Shown here: piece after piece, positions 27,392 to 36,982 of the stretch
Layout of the letters: the number at the start of each line of letters is the position of its first letter
Numbering within the stretch: position 1 is the stretch's first letter
Assembly: GCF_009800965.1 (NCBI RefSeq)
Contig: NZ_WUAF01000025.1
Location: forward strand, 1-55,638
Source of the DNA: Cognatazoarcus halotolerans
GTDB taxonomy: Bacteria > Pseudomonadota > Gammaproteobacteria > Burkholderiales > Rhodocyclaceae
Direction of reading: 5' to 3'
Length of the DNA: 55,638 nt
Position numbers and translations under genes: made by a program
Notes under the pieces: model-generated
Seen by the model: only the letters and a program-made list of their open reading frames with translations
Database searches by the model: none
What the model was told of the DNA's origin: nothing

Positions 27392-28350
27392 AGCAACTGC
27401 TGGCGGCAGCGCTGCTTGTATTCGGGGCGCTTACCGCCCGTGCGGAGGGTTCCTCCGATCCGCTCGCCTGGTTGGGCCGTATCACGATGGCGGGCAAACA
27501 ACTCAATTATTCTGGTTTGGTCGTCTATCACGCTGGAGAACGGAGCGAAACCTCGCGTATCTCGCACATGGTGGTTGCCGGAGATGAGTTCGAAAAGCTC
27601 GAGACGCTGGATGGGAGTCCGCGTGAGGTGATTCGGACACGTGACGAGGTTCGCTGTTTCCTTCCCGGTCAGCGTACCCTGATCGTCGATCAGCCTTTGG
27701 GGCGTCGCTCTTTTCCGTCTCGTCTCACGTCGTCCTATGCGAGTCTTGCCGAGTCGTATCGCATTCGTAAAGGGGAAGTGTCGCGAGTCGCTGGACTGGA
27801 GGCGCAACAGATCGTACTTGAGCCGAAGGACGAGCTTCGCTTCGGGCATGTGCTCTGGGCGGACGTCAAATCGGGCCTTCTGCTCAAGGCGAAGATGGTC
27901 AGCCGCTCAGGCAAAAGCATCGAACAGTTTGCATTCAGTGAGATCAATATCGGTGCGCAGATGGAGCAGTCGGAGTTTCGCAGCCGGTTCGACAACGCCA
28001 ACGGTTGGAGGGTGATCAACGCCCGTGGGACCGAACTCGCTGGCGACTCCTTGGGATGGACCTTTCGCAACCCGTTGCCCGGTTACAGGATGACGAGTGC
28101 CGTCAAGCGCAGCATCGGTCCGAACCGGGGCGACGTGACGCACATGGTGTTTTCGGACGGATTGGCTGCGGTATCGGTGTTCGTTGAGCAGGTCTCGGAC
28201 GATGATACGAGTCCGGAAGGCGCGTCGACCTCGGGTCCCGTCAATATCTTCAAGCGGCGCGTCGGCCGTTTTCTGGTGACCGCGCTTGGCGAGGTGCCCG
28301 ACAAGGCGCTACAAATGCTTGCCGACGGTGCCGAACCGGTAGTGCGATGA
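27388..28350 (+). CDS. rseB: Sigma-E regulatory protein RseB (MucB)
   Basis: RseB is a periplasmic lipid/LPS-sensing protein that protects RseA from cleavage. The 320-residue product starts with a signal peptide (MKQLLAAALLVFGALTARAEG). It has the lipoprotein-like N-terminal beta domain (YSGLVVYHAGERSETSRISHMVV) and the C-terminal MucB domain ending in FLVTALGEVPDKALQMLADG. It overlaps rseA by four bases and rseC by four bases. Confidence 0.93.
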   Translation: MKQLLAAALLVFGALTARAEGSSDPLAWLGRITMAGKQLNYSGLVVYHAGERSETSRISHMVVAGDEFEKLETLDGSPREVIRTRDEVRCFLPGQRTLIVDQPLGRRSFPSRLTSSYASLAESYRIRKGEVSRVAGLEAQQIVLEPKDELRFGHVLWADVKSGLLLKAKMVSRSGKSIEQFAFSEINIGAQMEQSEFRSRFDNANGWRVINARGTELAGDSLGWTFRNPLPGYRMTSAVKRSIGPNRGDVTHMVFSDGLAAVSVFVEQVSDDDTSPEGASTSGPVNIFKRRVGRFLVTALGEVPDKALQMLADGAEPVVR

Positions 28351-28802
28351 TTGAAGCGCATGCAACCGTCGTCAGCGCTTCCGGTGATCGTCTGCGCGTG
28401 CGGGTCGATCCCGCACGCGGTGGCTGCGGCCGCTGCAACGAACCGGGTGGGTGTGGAGCAGCAAGGATCAGTGATTTGTTCTGTCCCAACCGGAATGAAT
28501 TCGAAATCGACAACAGTATCGGCGCACGTAGCGGCGACGAGGTGATACTGTGCATCGCTGAAGGGGCCTCTCTCCGGGCTGCGCTGGTCGGTTACGGTCT
28601 GCCGGTCGGTCTTGTCGTCGCGGGCGCAGCGGTGGGGACGGCTTTCGCAACGAGTGGGGCCGAGGATCTGTGGGCGTTTGCGGGCGCGCTTGTCGGGGTG
28701 GTCATGGCGCTGCCGATTGGACGCGGGTTGCGGCGTCGTGGTGGGTGGCACTCGGAGATCGAGTTGCGTAGCGCGGCCGATGGCAAGGCCTGTCCGCATT
28801 GA
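28347..28802 (+). CDS. rseC: RseC/MucC family protein
   Basis: The 151-residue protein has a cysteine-rich N-terminal domain (GGCGRCNEPGGCGAA near residue 25-40, and a further FCPN), followed by two adjacent membrane helices (LVGYGLPVGLVVAGAAVGTAF and LWAFAGALVGVVMALPIG). This is the RseC layout, whose members help SoxR reduction and modulate the sigma-E response at the inner membrane. It is the fourth gene of the rpoE operon. Confidence 0.9.
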   Translation: MIEAHATVVSASGDRLRVRVDPARGGCGRCNEPGGCGAARISDLFCPNRNEFEIDNSIGARSGDEVILCIAEGASLRAALVGYGLPVGLVVAGAAVGTAFATSGAEDLWAFAGALVGVVMALPIGRGLRRRGGWHSEIELRSAADGKACPH

Positions 28803-28811
28803 GGCACGAAT

Positions 28812-30224
28812 ATGGCGGCTCAGTGGCTGAATCGACTCGTTGTGCTGTTGGTGGTGCTGGTCGGTTGTGGTCTGGCCGCAGCCAGGGACCTTCCCGAGTT
28901 TTCCGGGCTTGTCGAGACCAACGGGCGGGCGGTAGTCAATATTTCCGCGCAGCGGGATTTTGTCGCCGATGAGGCTCCGCTCAGGCCCAGCCTGATTCCC
29001 GGCCGCCCTGGGCGCATTGACCGCATGCCGCCGGGGCATGGGGCGCAACCCGATGAAGAGGACGGCGATCCGGCGGTGGGGTCGGGCTTCATCATCGATC
29101 AGGCCGGCTATATTCTTACGAATGCACATGTCGTGAATCGCGCGGACCAGATCATCGTTCGCATGTATGACAAGCGCGAGTTTCGTGCTCGACTGGTTGG
29201 CAGCGACAGGCGTACTGATGTGGCTCTCCTGAAGATCGATGCCACTGGCCTGCCCGTCGTGAAGACTGGAGACCCGTCGAAGCTGAAGGTTGGTGACTGG
29301 GTTCTGGCGATCGGCTCCCCGTTCGGCTTCGAGCAGTCCGTCACGGCCGGGATAGTGAGCGCAAAGGGTCGATCCCTGCCTGACGAGAGTTATACCCCCT
29401 TCATACAGACGGACGTCGCAATCAATCCAGGAAACTCGGGTGGCCCGCTCTTCAACCTGAATGGTGAAGTGATCGGCATCAACGCCCAGATATTCAGCCG
29501 TACCGGTGGCTTCATGGGCTTGTCGTTTGCAATCCCCATTGATGTGGCGCTCGCGGTACAGAGGCAGCTGCGTCAGAGTGGCAAGGTCAGCCGCGGGAGG
29601 ATCGGTGTCCTCATTCAGGAAGTTTCGAGGGAGATTGCCGAATCGTTTGGTCTGACCCGTCCGGCGGGCGCCCTGGTAAGCATGGTCGAGAGGGGGTCCC
29701 CGGCCGAACGTGCGGGGATCCGACAGGGGGATGTGCTCGTGAGCTTCAATGGTCAGGCGGTAGGCGTGTCTTCCGATTTGCCGAGAATCGTTGGTGGCAC
29801 GACTCCCGGTACAAGTGTTCCGGTCCGTTTCTGGCGTGGTCTTGCGCTTCAGGAGGCGCAGGTGCAGGTCGGATTGATGGACGAGCAAATGGAAGCGCCT
29901 CGTCGAGTCGCGCACTCGAGCCGCGGCAGCGGTATCTTCGACAGACTGGGGCTGGCTGTCAGCGAGGCAACGACGGTTCAGCGGCTCGAACTCAAGCTGG
30001 CGGGGGGCGTCGTGGTCAGGAAAGCGCGTGGGCCGGCTGCGCTTGCAGAAATTGGTCCGGGCGACGTCATTGAAGCGGTGGTCTTGCGGGGCAAGCGGAT
30101 CAGAGTCGAGAGTGTGAGTCAGTTCAAGAGTCTGATCGAACCCCTCGACGCTGGACAAGGGCTCTCCTTGTTGGTGCGACGAGGCGAAATGTCGAGTTTC
30201 GTGGGATTGAGGGTGGACGACTGA
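28812..30224 (+). CDS. mucD: Periplasmic serine protease MucD/DegP
   Basis: MucD is a trypsin-like quality-control protease of the envelope and a sigma-E regulon member. The 470-residue product has a hydrophobic signal sequence (residues 5-24), a catalytic triad H106 (TNAHVV), D136 (RTDVALL) and S209 (NPGNSGGPLFN), and two PDZ domains at about 265-360 and 380-465. The LA loop between strands is typical of DegP/DegQ. It is in the rpoE operon, which fits the MucD designation, and overlaps the next gene by one base. Confidence 0.95.
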   Translation: MAAQWLNRLVVLLVVLVGCGLAAARDLPEFSGLVETNGRAVVNISAQRDFVADEAPLRPSLIPGRPGRIDRMPPGHGAQPDEEDGDPAVGSGFIIDQAGYILTNAHVVNRADQIIVRMYDKREFRARLVGSDRRTDVALLKIDATGLPVVKTGDPSKLKVGDWVLAIGSPFGFEQSVTAGIVSAKGRSLPDESYTPFIQTDVAINPGNSGGPLFNLNGEVIGINAQIFSRTGGFMGLSFAIPIDVALAVQRQLRQSGKVSRGRIGVLIQEVSREIAESFGLTRPAGALVSMVERGSPAERAGIRQGDVLVSFNGQAVGVSSDLPRIVGGTTPGTSVPVRFWRGLALQEAQVQVGLMDEQMEAPRRVAHSSRGSGIFDRLGLAVSEATTVQRLELKLAGGVVVRKARGPAALAEIGPGDVIEAVVLRGKRIRVESVSQFKSLIEPLDAGQGLSLLVRRGEMSSFVGLRVDD

Positions 30225-30466
30225 TGGCTGCGCTTAAGGTATTCATTCATGAGTGGTGTCATCTTTGCCACGATCTTCTTTCGGATCTGGCCCCCGTCGC
30301 GCGGGAGCTGGAGCTGTCGGTCGAGGTGGTTGATCTGGCCGGAGATCCAGAGCTGGATGCACGTTGGGGCGAGTATGTGCCGGTGGTAATGGCGGGGGAC
30401 AAGGCCTTGTGCCATTACCGCCTGGATGCGGATGCCGTTCGTGCCCACTTCCGGAATTTCCGCTAA
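30224..30466 (+). CDS. Glutaredoxin-like protein
   Basis: The 80-residue protein opens with LKVFIHEWCHLCHDLLSDL, a CxxC (CHLC) motif at the N-terminus of a thioredoxin-like fold. YVPVVMAGDKAL supplies the cis-Pro loop. It lacks a signal peptide. Its start shares a base with the mucD stop, so it is coupled to the envelope-stress operon; a similar small protein follows mucD in related genomes as I recall. The substrate is unknown. Confidence 0.88.
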   Translation: MAALKVFIHEWCHLCHDLLSDLAPVARELELSVEVVDLAGDPELDARWGEYVPVVMAGDKALCHYRLDADAVRAHFRNFR

Positions 30467-30492
30467 AATCCGCGACTTACACAGGCGATCGA

Positions 30493-30515
30493 GGGTGCCG
30501 GATGGCACCCTTTTT
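30493..30515 (+). terminator. Hairpin with T-run in front of lepA
   Basis: GGGTGCC (30493-30499) pairs with GGCACCC (30504-30510) over a GGAT loop, followed by five T. It lies between the glutaredoxin-like gene and lepA, 12 bases before the lepA ATG. It could end the rpoE operon or, with a TAAAAT at 30464-30469 acting as a -10, sit in the leader of lepA as an attenuator. Confidence 0.6.
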
Positions 30516-30526
30516 AATTGGGCAAC

Positions 30527-32323
30527 ATGGAACACATTCGAAATTTTTCCATCATCGCGCACATCGACCATGGCAAGTCGACGCTGGCTGACCGGCTGAT
30601 CCAGTTCTGCGGTGGCCTTTCCGATCGTGAAATGGAGGCGCAGGTGCTCGATTCCATGGATCTCGAGCGCGAGCGCGGCATCACCATCAAGGCGCAGACG
30701 GCAGCACTGCAATACAAGGCGCGCGACGGCCAGATCTACAACCTCAACCTCATCGACACCCCGGGCCACGTCGACTTTTCCTACGAGGTTTCGCGTTCTC
30801 TGGCGGCTTGCGAGGGGGCGCTGCTGGTCGTCGATGCGTCCCAGGGGGTCGAGGCCCAGACGGTGGCGAACTGCTATACGGCGATCGAGCAGGACGTCGA
30901 CGTGGTGCCCGTCCTCAACAAGGTCGATCTGCCTGCGGCCGAACCCGACAACGCGCGCAGCGAAATCGAGGACGTGATCGGGATCGATGCGTCGAATGCG
31001 ATTCTCTGTTCTGCCAAGACCGGTCTTGGCGTTGACGAAGTTCTCGAGGCAATCGTCGCACGGATTCCCCCGCCCAAGGGCAATCCCGACGGGCCGCTGA
31101 AAGCGCTCATCATCGACTCGTGGTTCGACAACTATGTCGGTGTGGTCATGCTGGTAAGGGTTGTCGATGGCGAACTCAAGCCCAAGGACCGGATCCTGCT
31201 GATGTCGACGGGGATGCAGTATCCGTGTGACCAGGTCGGTGTGTTTGCCCCCAAGGCGCTTGCACGTGACGCCTTGCGGGCGGGGGAGGTGGGTTTCATC
31301 ATCTCCGGGATAAAGGAGCTGGATGCCGCGAAGGTGGGCGATACGGTGACCACCGGTGGGCGCCCCGCCGCAGAGCCGCTTGAAGGCTTCAAGGAAATCA
31401 AGCCCCAGGTGTTTGCGGGTCTGTATCCGGTCGAGTCGAGCGAGTTCGAACAACTTCGCGAATCGCTCGAAAAGCTCAAGCTCAACGATGCATCGCTTCA
31501 GTTCGAGCCGGAGGTGTCGCAAGCGCTGGGCTTCGGCTTCCGCTGCGGTTTCCTGGGCCTGCTGCACATGGACATCGTGCAGGAGCGGTTGGAGCGCGAG
31601 TTCGACATGGAACTCATCACCACAGCGCCAACCGTGGTCTATCAGGTACTCCAGAAAGATGGTTCGATCCTCAACGTGGAGAACCCGTCGAAGCTGCCGG
31701 ATCTGTCGAAGATTGAGGAGATTCGTGAGCCGATCATCACAGCGACGATCTTTCTGCCACAGGACTATGTCGGTCCGGTGATCACCCTGTGCAACCTCAA
31801 GCGCGGCATGCAGGTCGATATGCGCTACCACGGGCGGCAGGTCCAGCTGGTATACGATCTGCCGATGAATGAGGTGGTCATGGACTTCTTTGATCGCCTC
31901 AAGTCGGTATCGCGCGGCTATGCATCGCTGGATTACGAGTTTAAGGAGTACCGGGCAGGTGATCTCGTCAAGCTCGACGTGCTCGTCAATGGCGAAAAGG
32001 TCGATGCGCTATCCACCATCGTGCACCGGGCGAGTGCGCAATACCGGGGCCGCGAACTTGCCTCGCGGTTGCGCGCGTTGATTCCGCGCCAGATGTTCGA
32101 TGTTCCTGTGCAGGCGGCCATCGGTTCGACGATCGTGTCGCGGGAAACCATCAAGGCTCTGCGAAAGAACGTGCTTGCCAAGTGCTATGGCGGCGATATC
32201 ACCCGGAAGAAGAAACTTCTCGAAAAGCAGAAGGAAGGCAAGCGCCGCATGAAACAGGTGGGCAACGTGGAAATTCCGCAAGAGGCCTTCCTGGCAGTGC
32301 TGAGAACCGACGAGGGTAAATAG
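30527..32323 (+). CDS. lepA: Elongation factor 4 (LepA)
   Basis: LepA is a ribosome-dependent GTPase related to EF-G. The 598-residue product has the G1 motif AHIDHGKST near residue 10, switch region [16 protein letters not shown], and NKVDLP. It then has the EF-G-like domains and the LepA-specific C-terminal domain ([32 protein letters not shown]). The ATG at 30527 matches [14 protein letters not shown]; a TTG nine bases earlier is unlikely. It is followed by lepB, the classical lepA-lepB pair. Confidence 0.98.
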   Translation: MEHIRNFSIIAHIDHGKSTLADRLIQFCGGLSDREMEAQVLDSMDLERERGITIKAQTAALQYKARDGQIYNLNLIDTPGHVDFSYEVSRSLAACEGALLVVDASQGVEAQTVANCYTAIEQDVDVVPVLNKVDLPAAEPDNARSEIEDVIGIDASNAILCSAKTGLGVDEVLEAIVARIPPPKGNPDGPLKALIIDSWFDNYVGVVMLVRVVDGELKPKDRILLMSTGMQYPCDQVGVFAPKALARDALRAGEVGFIISGIKELDAAKVGDTVTTGGRPAAEPLEGFKEIKPQVFAGLYPVESSEFEQLRESLEKLKLNDASLQFEPEVSQALGFGFRCGFLGLLHMDIVQERLEREFDMELITTAPTVVYQVLQKDGSILNVENPSKLPDLSKIEEIREPIITATIFLPQDYVGPVITLCNLKRGMQVDMRYHGRQVQLVYDLPMNEVVMDFFDRLKSVSRGYASLDYEFKEYRAGDLVKLDVLVNGEKVDALSTIVHRASAQYRGRELASRLRALIPRQMFDVPVQAAIGSTIVSRETIKALRKNVLAKCYGGDITRKKKLLEKQKEGKRRMKQVGNVEIPQEAFLAVLRTDEGK

Positions 32324-32357
32324 ACTCGGCCTGCGCCGTTTCCGATCAGGAGTTGTT

Positions 32358-33146
32358 GTGAATTTTGCATTGATTCTTTTCGTTCTGCTGGTCATTACCT
32401 GCGTGCTGTGGGTAGCCGACCGCTTTTTTGCCAGGAAACGCCGGGCCCCGGGCAGCCCGGCGCCATGGTGGGTCGAGTGGGGCGCAAGTTTCTTTCCCGT
32501 GATCCTGGTGGTCTTCTTTCTTCGCTCCTTTCTTGTCGAGCCCTTCAAGATCCCATCGGGATCGATGATTCCGACCCTGCTGGTTGGTGATTTCATTCTG
32601 GTCAACAAGTTCGATTACGGCATTCGTCTGCCGGTGATCAACAAGAAGATCATCGAGATCGGCGAGCCACAGCGCGGTGACGTGATGGTTTTCCGTTATC
32701 CGCCGGATCCTTCCATGGACTACATCAAGCGGGTGGTCGGCCTCCCGGGGGACCGTGTCGAGTACATCGACAAGCGTCTGACCATCAATGGTGTTCCGGT
32801 CGCGGTCACCAAGCAGGACGATTATCTGAATACGGATCGCCTTCATTTTTCGCCACGCTATCTCGAAAAACTCGGAAACGTCGAGCATTCGATCCTGATC
32901 GAGGACGATGCACCTGCTTACGTCCCGCAGGTGCTCGATTTTCCTGGGCGTGAGGGGTGTACCTATACGCGTTCCGGTGTTAGCTGTACCGTGCCGGCGG
33001 GGCATTACTTCATGATGGGTGACAACCGCGATGCAAGCAGCGACAGTCGCGTCTGGGGTTTTGTGCCGGAAGAGAACATCGTCGGCAAGGCATTCTTCAT
33101 CTGGTTCAATTTCGACAATCTGAAGCGCATCGGAAGTTTTCACTGA
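32358..33146 (+). CDS. lepB: Signal peptidase I
   Basis: LepB cleaves Sec and Tat signal peptides at the outer face of the inner membrane. The 262-residue product starts at a GTG and has two N-terminal membrane helices (about 3-20 and 45-60). The catalytic Ser is in IPSGSM (S69) and the Lys in YIKRVVGLPGD (K124). GDNRDASSDSRVWGFV lies near the C-terminus. It follows lepA and precedes a small membrane gene and rnc, as in many beta- and gammaproteobacteria. Confidence 0.97.
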   Translation: MNFALILFVLLVITCVLWVADRFFARKRRAPGSPAPWWVEWGASFFPVILVVFFLRSFLVEPFKIPSGSMIPTLLVGDFILVNKFDYGIRLPVINKKIIEIGEPQRGDVMVFRYPPDPSMDYIKRVVGLPGDRVEYIDKRLTINGVPVAVTKQDDYLNTDRLHFSPRYLEKLGNVEHSILIEDDAPAYVPQVLDFPGREGCTYTRSGVSCTVPAGHYFMMGDNRDASSDSRVWGFVPEENIVGKAFFIWFNFDNLKRIGSFH

Positions 33147-33160
33147 AAGGGGAGTGGTGA

Positions 33161-33514
33161 ATGTATAGACAGCGCGGACTGAGCCTCATCGGCGTACTGT
33201 TCATCGGTGCGATTCTGGGTTTCCTCTTCCTCGTCGGCCTGAGGGTCGTGCCTGCAGTAACCGAGTATCTTGCGATCAAGCGCGCCATCTCGTCGGTGGC
33301 GTCGGAGGCGAGTGGGGAGGCGACGGTTTCGGAATTGCGGCGCAGTTTTGACAAGCGAGCCGATGTCGAAGACATCAGGAGTGTTCAGGGCGCTGATCTC
33401 GACATCACCAAGGTTGGCGGGAAGGTCGCGATCACGGCCGACTACTCGCGCAAGATACCGTTGGTTGCAAACGTCAGCCTGCTGATCGATTTCAACGCAG
33501 CGACAGAGCGTTAG
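33161..33514 (+). CDS. DUF4845 family protein
   Basis: The 117-residue protein has an N-terminal prepilin-like segment (MYRQRGLSLIGVLFIGAILGFLFLVGLRV) with one membrane helix and a small periplasmic domain. The RGLSLIGVLF run resembles a type IV pilin-like leader, although the family is not known to assemble pili. DUF4845 genes commonly sit between lepB and rnc, as here. Function unknown. Confidence 0.85.
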   Translation: MYRQRGLSLIGVLFIGAILGFLFLVGLRVVPAVTEYLAIKRAISSVASEASGEATVSELRRSFDKRADVEDIRSVQGADLDITKVGGKVAITADYSRKIPLVANVSLLIDFNAATER

Positions 33515-33528
33515 GACAGATCCGTCGG

Positions 33529-34200
33529 ATGGATTACGCGCGCTTGCAGGCGGCGATCGGCTATCGATTCGGGCAGGAGTCCCTGCTTCAACAGGCCCTG
33601 ACGCACCGCAGCTTCGGTACCCCTCACAACGAGCGGCTGGAGTTTCTCGGTGACAGCATCCTCAATTGCACGATTGCAATCGAATTGTTCGAGCGTTACG
33701 AGCGGCTGCGCGAAGGTGAAATGTCGCGTCTGCGGGCGACGCTTGTTCGTCAGGAGGCGCTGCACCAGATTGCGGTTGTGTTGAATCTGGGGTCGTTCCT
33801 GCGTCTGGGTGAAGGCGAGCTCAAGAGCGGCGGGTTTCGCCGCCCGTCGATCCTTGCCGATGCGCTGGAAGCGCTTTTTGCGGCAGTGTTCCTGGATGGC
33901 GGGCTCGAGGCGGCTCGGGGCGTCATTTCGAAGTTGTACCGTCCGATGATCGATGCGCTGGACAACAGGGCGGTGCTCAAGGATCCCAAGACGGCCTTGC
34001 AGGAATGGCTGCAGGGGCGCCGCAAGCCGCTGCCTCGTTACGAACTCGCCGAGATCAGGGGTGAGGCGCATGCGCAGGAATTCGAGGTGACGTGCGTAAT
34101 CGACCAACCATCGGTGCGGACGATTGGAGTCGGACCCAGCCGGCGGGCTGCCGAACAACAGGCCGCGCAGGGCGCGCTGCAGAGGTTGCAAGGAAAATGA
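33529..34200 (+). CDS. rnc: Ribonuclease III
   Basis: RNase III cleaves double-stranded RNA in rRNA and mRNA processing. The 223-residue product has [24 protein letters not shown], the catalytic signature with metal-binding Glu and Asp, then [18 protein letters not shown]-terminal double-stranded RNA-binding domain follows (about 155-223; [22 protein letters not shown] and [16 protein letters not shown]). It overlaps era by four bases. Confidence 0.97.
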   Translation: MDYARLQAAIGYRFGQESLLQQALTHRSFGTPHNERLEFLGDSILNCTIAIELFERYERLREGEMSRLRATLVRQEALHQIAVVLNLGSFLRLGEGELKSGGFRRPSILADALEALFAAVFLDGGLEAARGVISKLYRPMIDALDNRAVLKDPKTALQEWLQGRRKPLPRYELAEIRGEAHAQEFEVTCVIDQPSVRTIGVGPSRRAAEQQAAQGALQRLQGK

Positions 34201-35108
34201 GCGAAAGCATGGAAAGTCAGATCCCCGAGGGATTTCACAGTGGCTTCGTGGCAATCGTGGGGCGTCCGAACGTGGGCAAATCCACGCTGTTGAACAGGCT
34301 GGTCGGCCAGAAAATCAGCATCGTATCGCGCAAGGCGCAGACCACGCGACACCGCATCACCGGCGTCCTGACTCAGGACGATGCGCAGTACGTGTTCGTC
34401 GATACGCCGGGTTTCCAGACGCGGCACAGCAATGCACTCAATCGCACCATGAACCGCACGGTTACCCAGGTGCTGGCCGACGTGGACCTCGTTTTCATGG
34501 TCATCGAGGCTGGGCGGTTCGACGGCGCGGATCGTCAGGTGGTCAATCTGCTGCCGCCCGACGCGAAGGTGGTGCTGGTGATCAACAAGGTGGATCAGCT
34601 GGCCGACAAATCGAGGCTCCTACCCTTCATCGACGAAATGCAGAAGGTTTTCGGTTTTGCGGAGATTGTTCCACTGAGCGCTGAGAAAGGAACGAACGTG
34701 GATGCGCTGCTCAAGACCGCTCGGCAGTATCTTCCCGAGGGCATGCCGATGTTCGGACCGGACGACATTACCGACCGCAGCGAGCGTTTCATGGCGGCCG
34801 AGTTTCTGCGCGAGAAGCTGTTCCGACTGCTTGGTGACGAGCTCCCTTACGGCATCGCGGTCGAGATCGAGAAGTTCGAAACAGAGGGACAGCTGCGGCG
34901 CATTCATGCAGCGGTGATCGTCGACAAGGCTGGTCACAAGGGCATCGTGATCGGCAAGGGCGGGGAGCAGCTCAAGCGCATCGCCTCCGAAGCCCGCCAG
35001 GAACTGGAGCAGCTGTTCGATGGCAAGGTGTTTCTCGAGGTGTGGGTCAAGGTGAAGAGCGGCTGGTCTGATGACGAGCGCGCATTGAAGAGTCTTGGCT
35101 ACGAGTAA
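34197..35108 (+). CDS. era: GTPase Era
   Basis: Era binds 16S rRNA and assists 30S assembly. The 303-residue product has [36 protein letters not shown] (G1 and switch I), DTPGFQ (G3) and NKVDQL (G4). The C-terminal KH domain has [25 protein letters not shown]. The ATG at 34197 overlaps the rnc stop; the longer frame upstream lies inside rnc. Confidence 0.97.
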   Translation: MSESMESQIPEGFHSGFVAIVGRPNVGKSTLLNRLVGQKISIVSRKAQTTRHRITGVLTQDDAQYVFVDTPGFQTRHSNALNRTMNRTVTQVLADVDLVFMVIEAGRFDGADRQVVNLLPPDAKVVLVINKVDQLADKSRLLPFIDEMQKVFGFAEIVPLSAEKGTNVDALLKTARQYLPEGMPMFGPDDITDRSERFMAAEFLREKLFRLLGDELPYGIAVEIEKFETEGQLRRIHAAVIVDKAGHKGIVIGKGGEQLKRIASEARQELEQLFDGKVFLEVWVKVKSGWSDDERALKSLGYE

Positions 35109-35120
35109 GCCGGTCCGTCC

Positions 35121-35843
35121 GTGAGTGCCCGACAACGGGTCGAACTTCAGCCCGGCTTCGTTCTTCACACCCATCCATGGCGGGAAACCAGCCTGATCGT
35201 CGAGCTGTTTTCTCGTGATCATGGCCGCATGCCGATGGTCGCGAAAGGCGCTCGGCGCCCTGCCTCGGTCTTGCGGGGCGTGCTGATGTCGTTTCAGCCG
35301 CTGCTGGTCGACTGGTCCGGCGGCGGCGAGGTCAAGACGCTTGTGCGTGCGGAATGGCAAGGTGGCCTGCCCCTGCTCGGTGGAAGGGCATTACTGTGCG
35401 GCTATTATCTTAACGAGCTGCTGATACGCTTACTCCCGCGCGAGGATCCGCATCAGGCCCTGTTCGGTCATTACGGTGAAGCCTTGCGTGCGCTTTCGTC
35501 CGGCGGCGATGCCCAGCGCGTCCTGCGGCGTTTTGAACTCGCCCTGCTGCAGGAATTGGGGTATGGCATCGATCTGTCCGTTGACGCCGATAGCGGCGAG
35601 CCGGTAAAGGCCGGCGAAAGCTATGTCTTTATAATCGAGCGTGGCGTGCTTCGGGTCGAAGGAGACTCCGGTGATCTGCCGGTTCTCTCGGGCAGGACGC
35701 TTCTGGCGCTTGCTGCTGGAGATTTTTCATCGGCGGAGACGCTCGCGCAGGGCAAGGTGTTGCTGCGGCGACTTATCAATCATTACCTCGGCGGGCAGCC
35801 ACTGCAGTCGCGCCGAGTTTTTACGGAGCTCATGGAACTGTGA
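35121..35843 (+). CDS. recO: DNA repair protein RecO
   Basis: RecO works with RecF and RecR to load RecA at gaps. The 240-residue product starts at a GTG and has the N-terminal OB fold ([36 protein letters not shown]). A helical domain follows with [24 protein letters not shown] and [17 protein letters not shown]. The usual zinc-finger cysteines are missing, as in several proteobacterial RecO proteins. It overlaps pdxJ by four bases. Confidence 0.94.
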   Translation: MSARQRVELQPGFVLHTHPWRETSLIVELFSRDHGRMPMVAKGARRPASVLRGVLMSFQPLLVDWSGGGEVKTLVRAEWQGGLPLLGGRALLCGYYLNELLIRLLPREDPHQALFGHYGEALRALSSGGDAQRVLRRFELALLQELGYGIDLSVDADSGEPVKAGESYVFIIERGVLRVEGDSGDLPVLSGRTLLALAAGDFSSAETLAQGKVLLRRLINHYLGGQPLQSRRVFTELMEL

Positions 35844-36595
35844 TCGAACTCGGCGTGAACATCGACCATGTCGCAACCCTGCGTCAGGCCCGCCTCACTT
35901 ATGAGCCGGACCCGGTGTGGGCTGCGGTCGAGGCGCATCTCGGTGGCGCGGATGGTATTACTGTCCATCTGCGGGAGGACCGGCGTCATATTCAGGACCA
36001 CGACGTGCGCAAGTTGCGGGATCTTACGCAGATCAAGCTGAATCTTGAGATGGCGGCTACCGACGAAATGGTCCGTATTGCGTGCGAGGTACGTCCCGAG
36101 ATGGCAATGCTGGTACCCGAGGGGCGACACGAGGTAACCACGGAAGGCGGCCTTGATGTGCTTGCGCAGGAGGCCCGTCTGCGTGATGTGGTCTCTCGGC
36201 TTGCCGATGCGGGCATCGTCGTGAGCGTGTTCATCGATGCGGAGATCGCCCAGGTCGAGGCGGCCGCAAGGATCGGCGCCCGGGTCTGCGAGATTCACAC
36301 CGGACCGTACGCCCATGCCTTTCATGCTGCCGGGCGTGACGCCGAGAGCGCAGCGGTCCTGGCCGAGATCGAAAAGCTCCGTACTGCCGGAGAGGCGGTC
36401 CGCGCCTTGAACATGCGCTTCAATGCCGGGCACGCATTGAATTTCTACAACGTCCAGCCGATTGCCCGCCTGCCTGCGGTGCGGGAGCTCCACATCGGCC
36501 ATGCAATCGTGAGTCGTGCGGTGTTCTCCGGTCTGCGGGAATCGGTTCGCGAGATGAAGCGCCTGATGCGCGAAGCCGCGGCGCGAGGTGCCTGA
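35840..36595 (+). CDS. pdxJ: Pyridoxine 5'-phosphate synthase
   Basis: PdxJ joins 1-deoxy-D-xylulose 5-phosphate with 3-amino-2-oxopropyl phosphate in vitamin B6 synthesis. The 251-residue TIM-barrel protein begins [17 protein letters not shown] and includes [42 protein letters not shown] and the glycine-rich [12 protein letters not shown]. It starts at a GTG overlapping recO. Vitamin B6 is also the cofactor of the aminotransferase and the MocR regulator in the window. Confidence 0.97.
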   Translation: MIELGVNIDHVATLRQARLTYEPDPVWAAVEAHLGGADGITVHLREDRRHIQDHDVRKLRDLTQIKLNLEMAATDEMVRIACEVRPEMAMLVPEGRHEVTTEGGLDVLAQEARLRDVVSRLADAGIVVSVFIDAEIAQVEAAARIGARVCEIHTGPYAHAFHAAGRDAESAAVLAEIEKLRTAGEAVRALNMRFNAGHALNFYNVQPIARLPAVRELHIGHAIVSRAVFSGLRESVREMKRLMREAAARGA

Positions 36596-36604
36596 GGGTC
36601 GGAT

Positions 36605-36982
36605 GTGCTGCACGGAATCGGAACCGATATCGTCGAAGTGGCGCGTGTTCGGGAAAGTCTCGAGCGGATGGGGCAGGGCTTCGCCTGGCGAATCCTCGGC
36701 GAGACCGAGCGTCCCGACTTTCTGGCCGCGAGCGAGCCTGCCCGTTTCCTCGCCAAGCGCTTCGCGGCGAAGGAGGCTTTCGGCAAGGCGCTCGGCACCG
36801 GGATTCGCGCGCCGGCAACCCTGCACTCGATCGGTGTGACCCACGACCCCCTGGGGCGTCCCGGTTTCGTTTACTTCAAGGCGCTCGAAGGCTTCATGCA
36901 CGGCGCGGCCCTCAGTGCCCATCTGAGCATCAGCGACGAGCGTCAGTACGTCATTGCATTTGCCGTCATCGAGAAAACATGA
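36605..36982 (+). CDS. acpS: Holo-[acyl-carrier-protein] synthase
   Basis: AcpS attaches phosphopantetheine to apo-ACP. The 125-residue product begins with GIGTDIVEVARVR (magnesium-binding Asp), and FLAKRFAAKEAFGKALGTGI is the family helix with the catalytic Glu and Lys. The GTG at 36605 is the best start. It overlaps nagZ by four bases. Confidence 0.96.
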   Translation: MLHGIGTDIVEVARVRESLERMGQGFAWRILGETERPDFLAASEPARFLAKRFAAKEAFGKALGTGIRAPATLHSIGVTHDPLGRPGFVYFKALEGFMHGAALSAHLSISDERQYVIAFAVIEKT

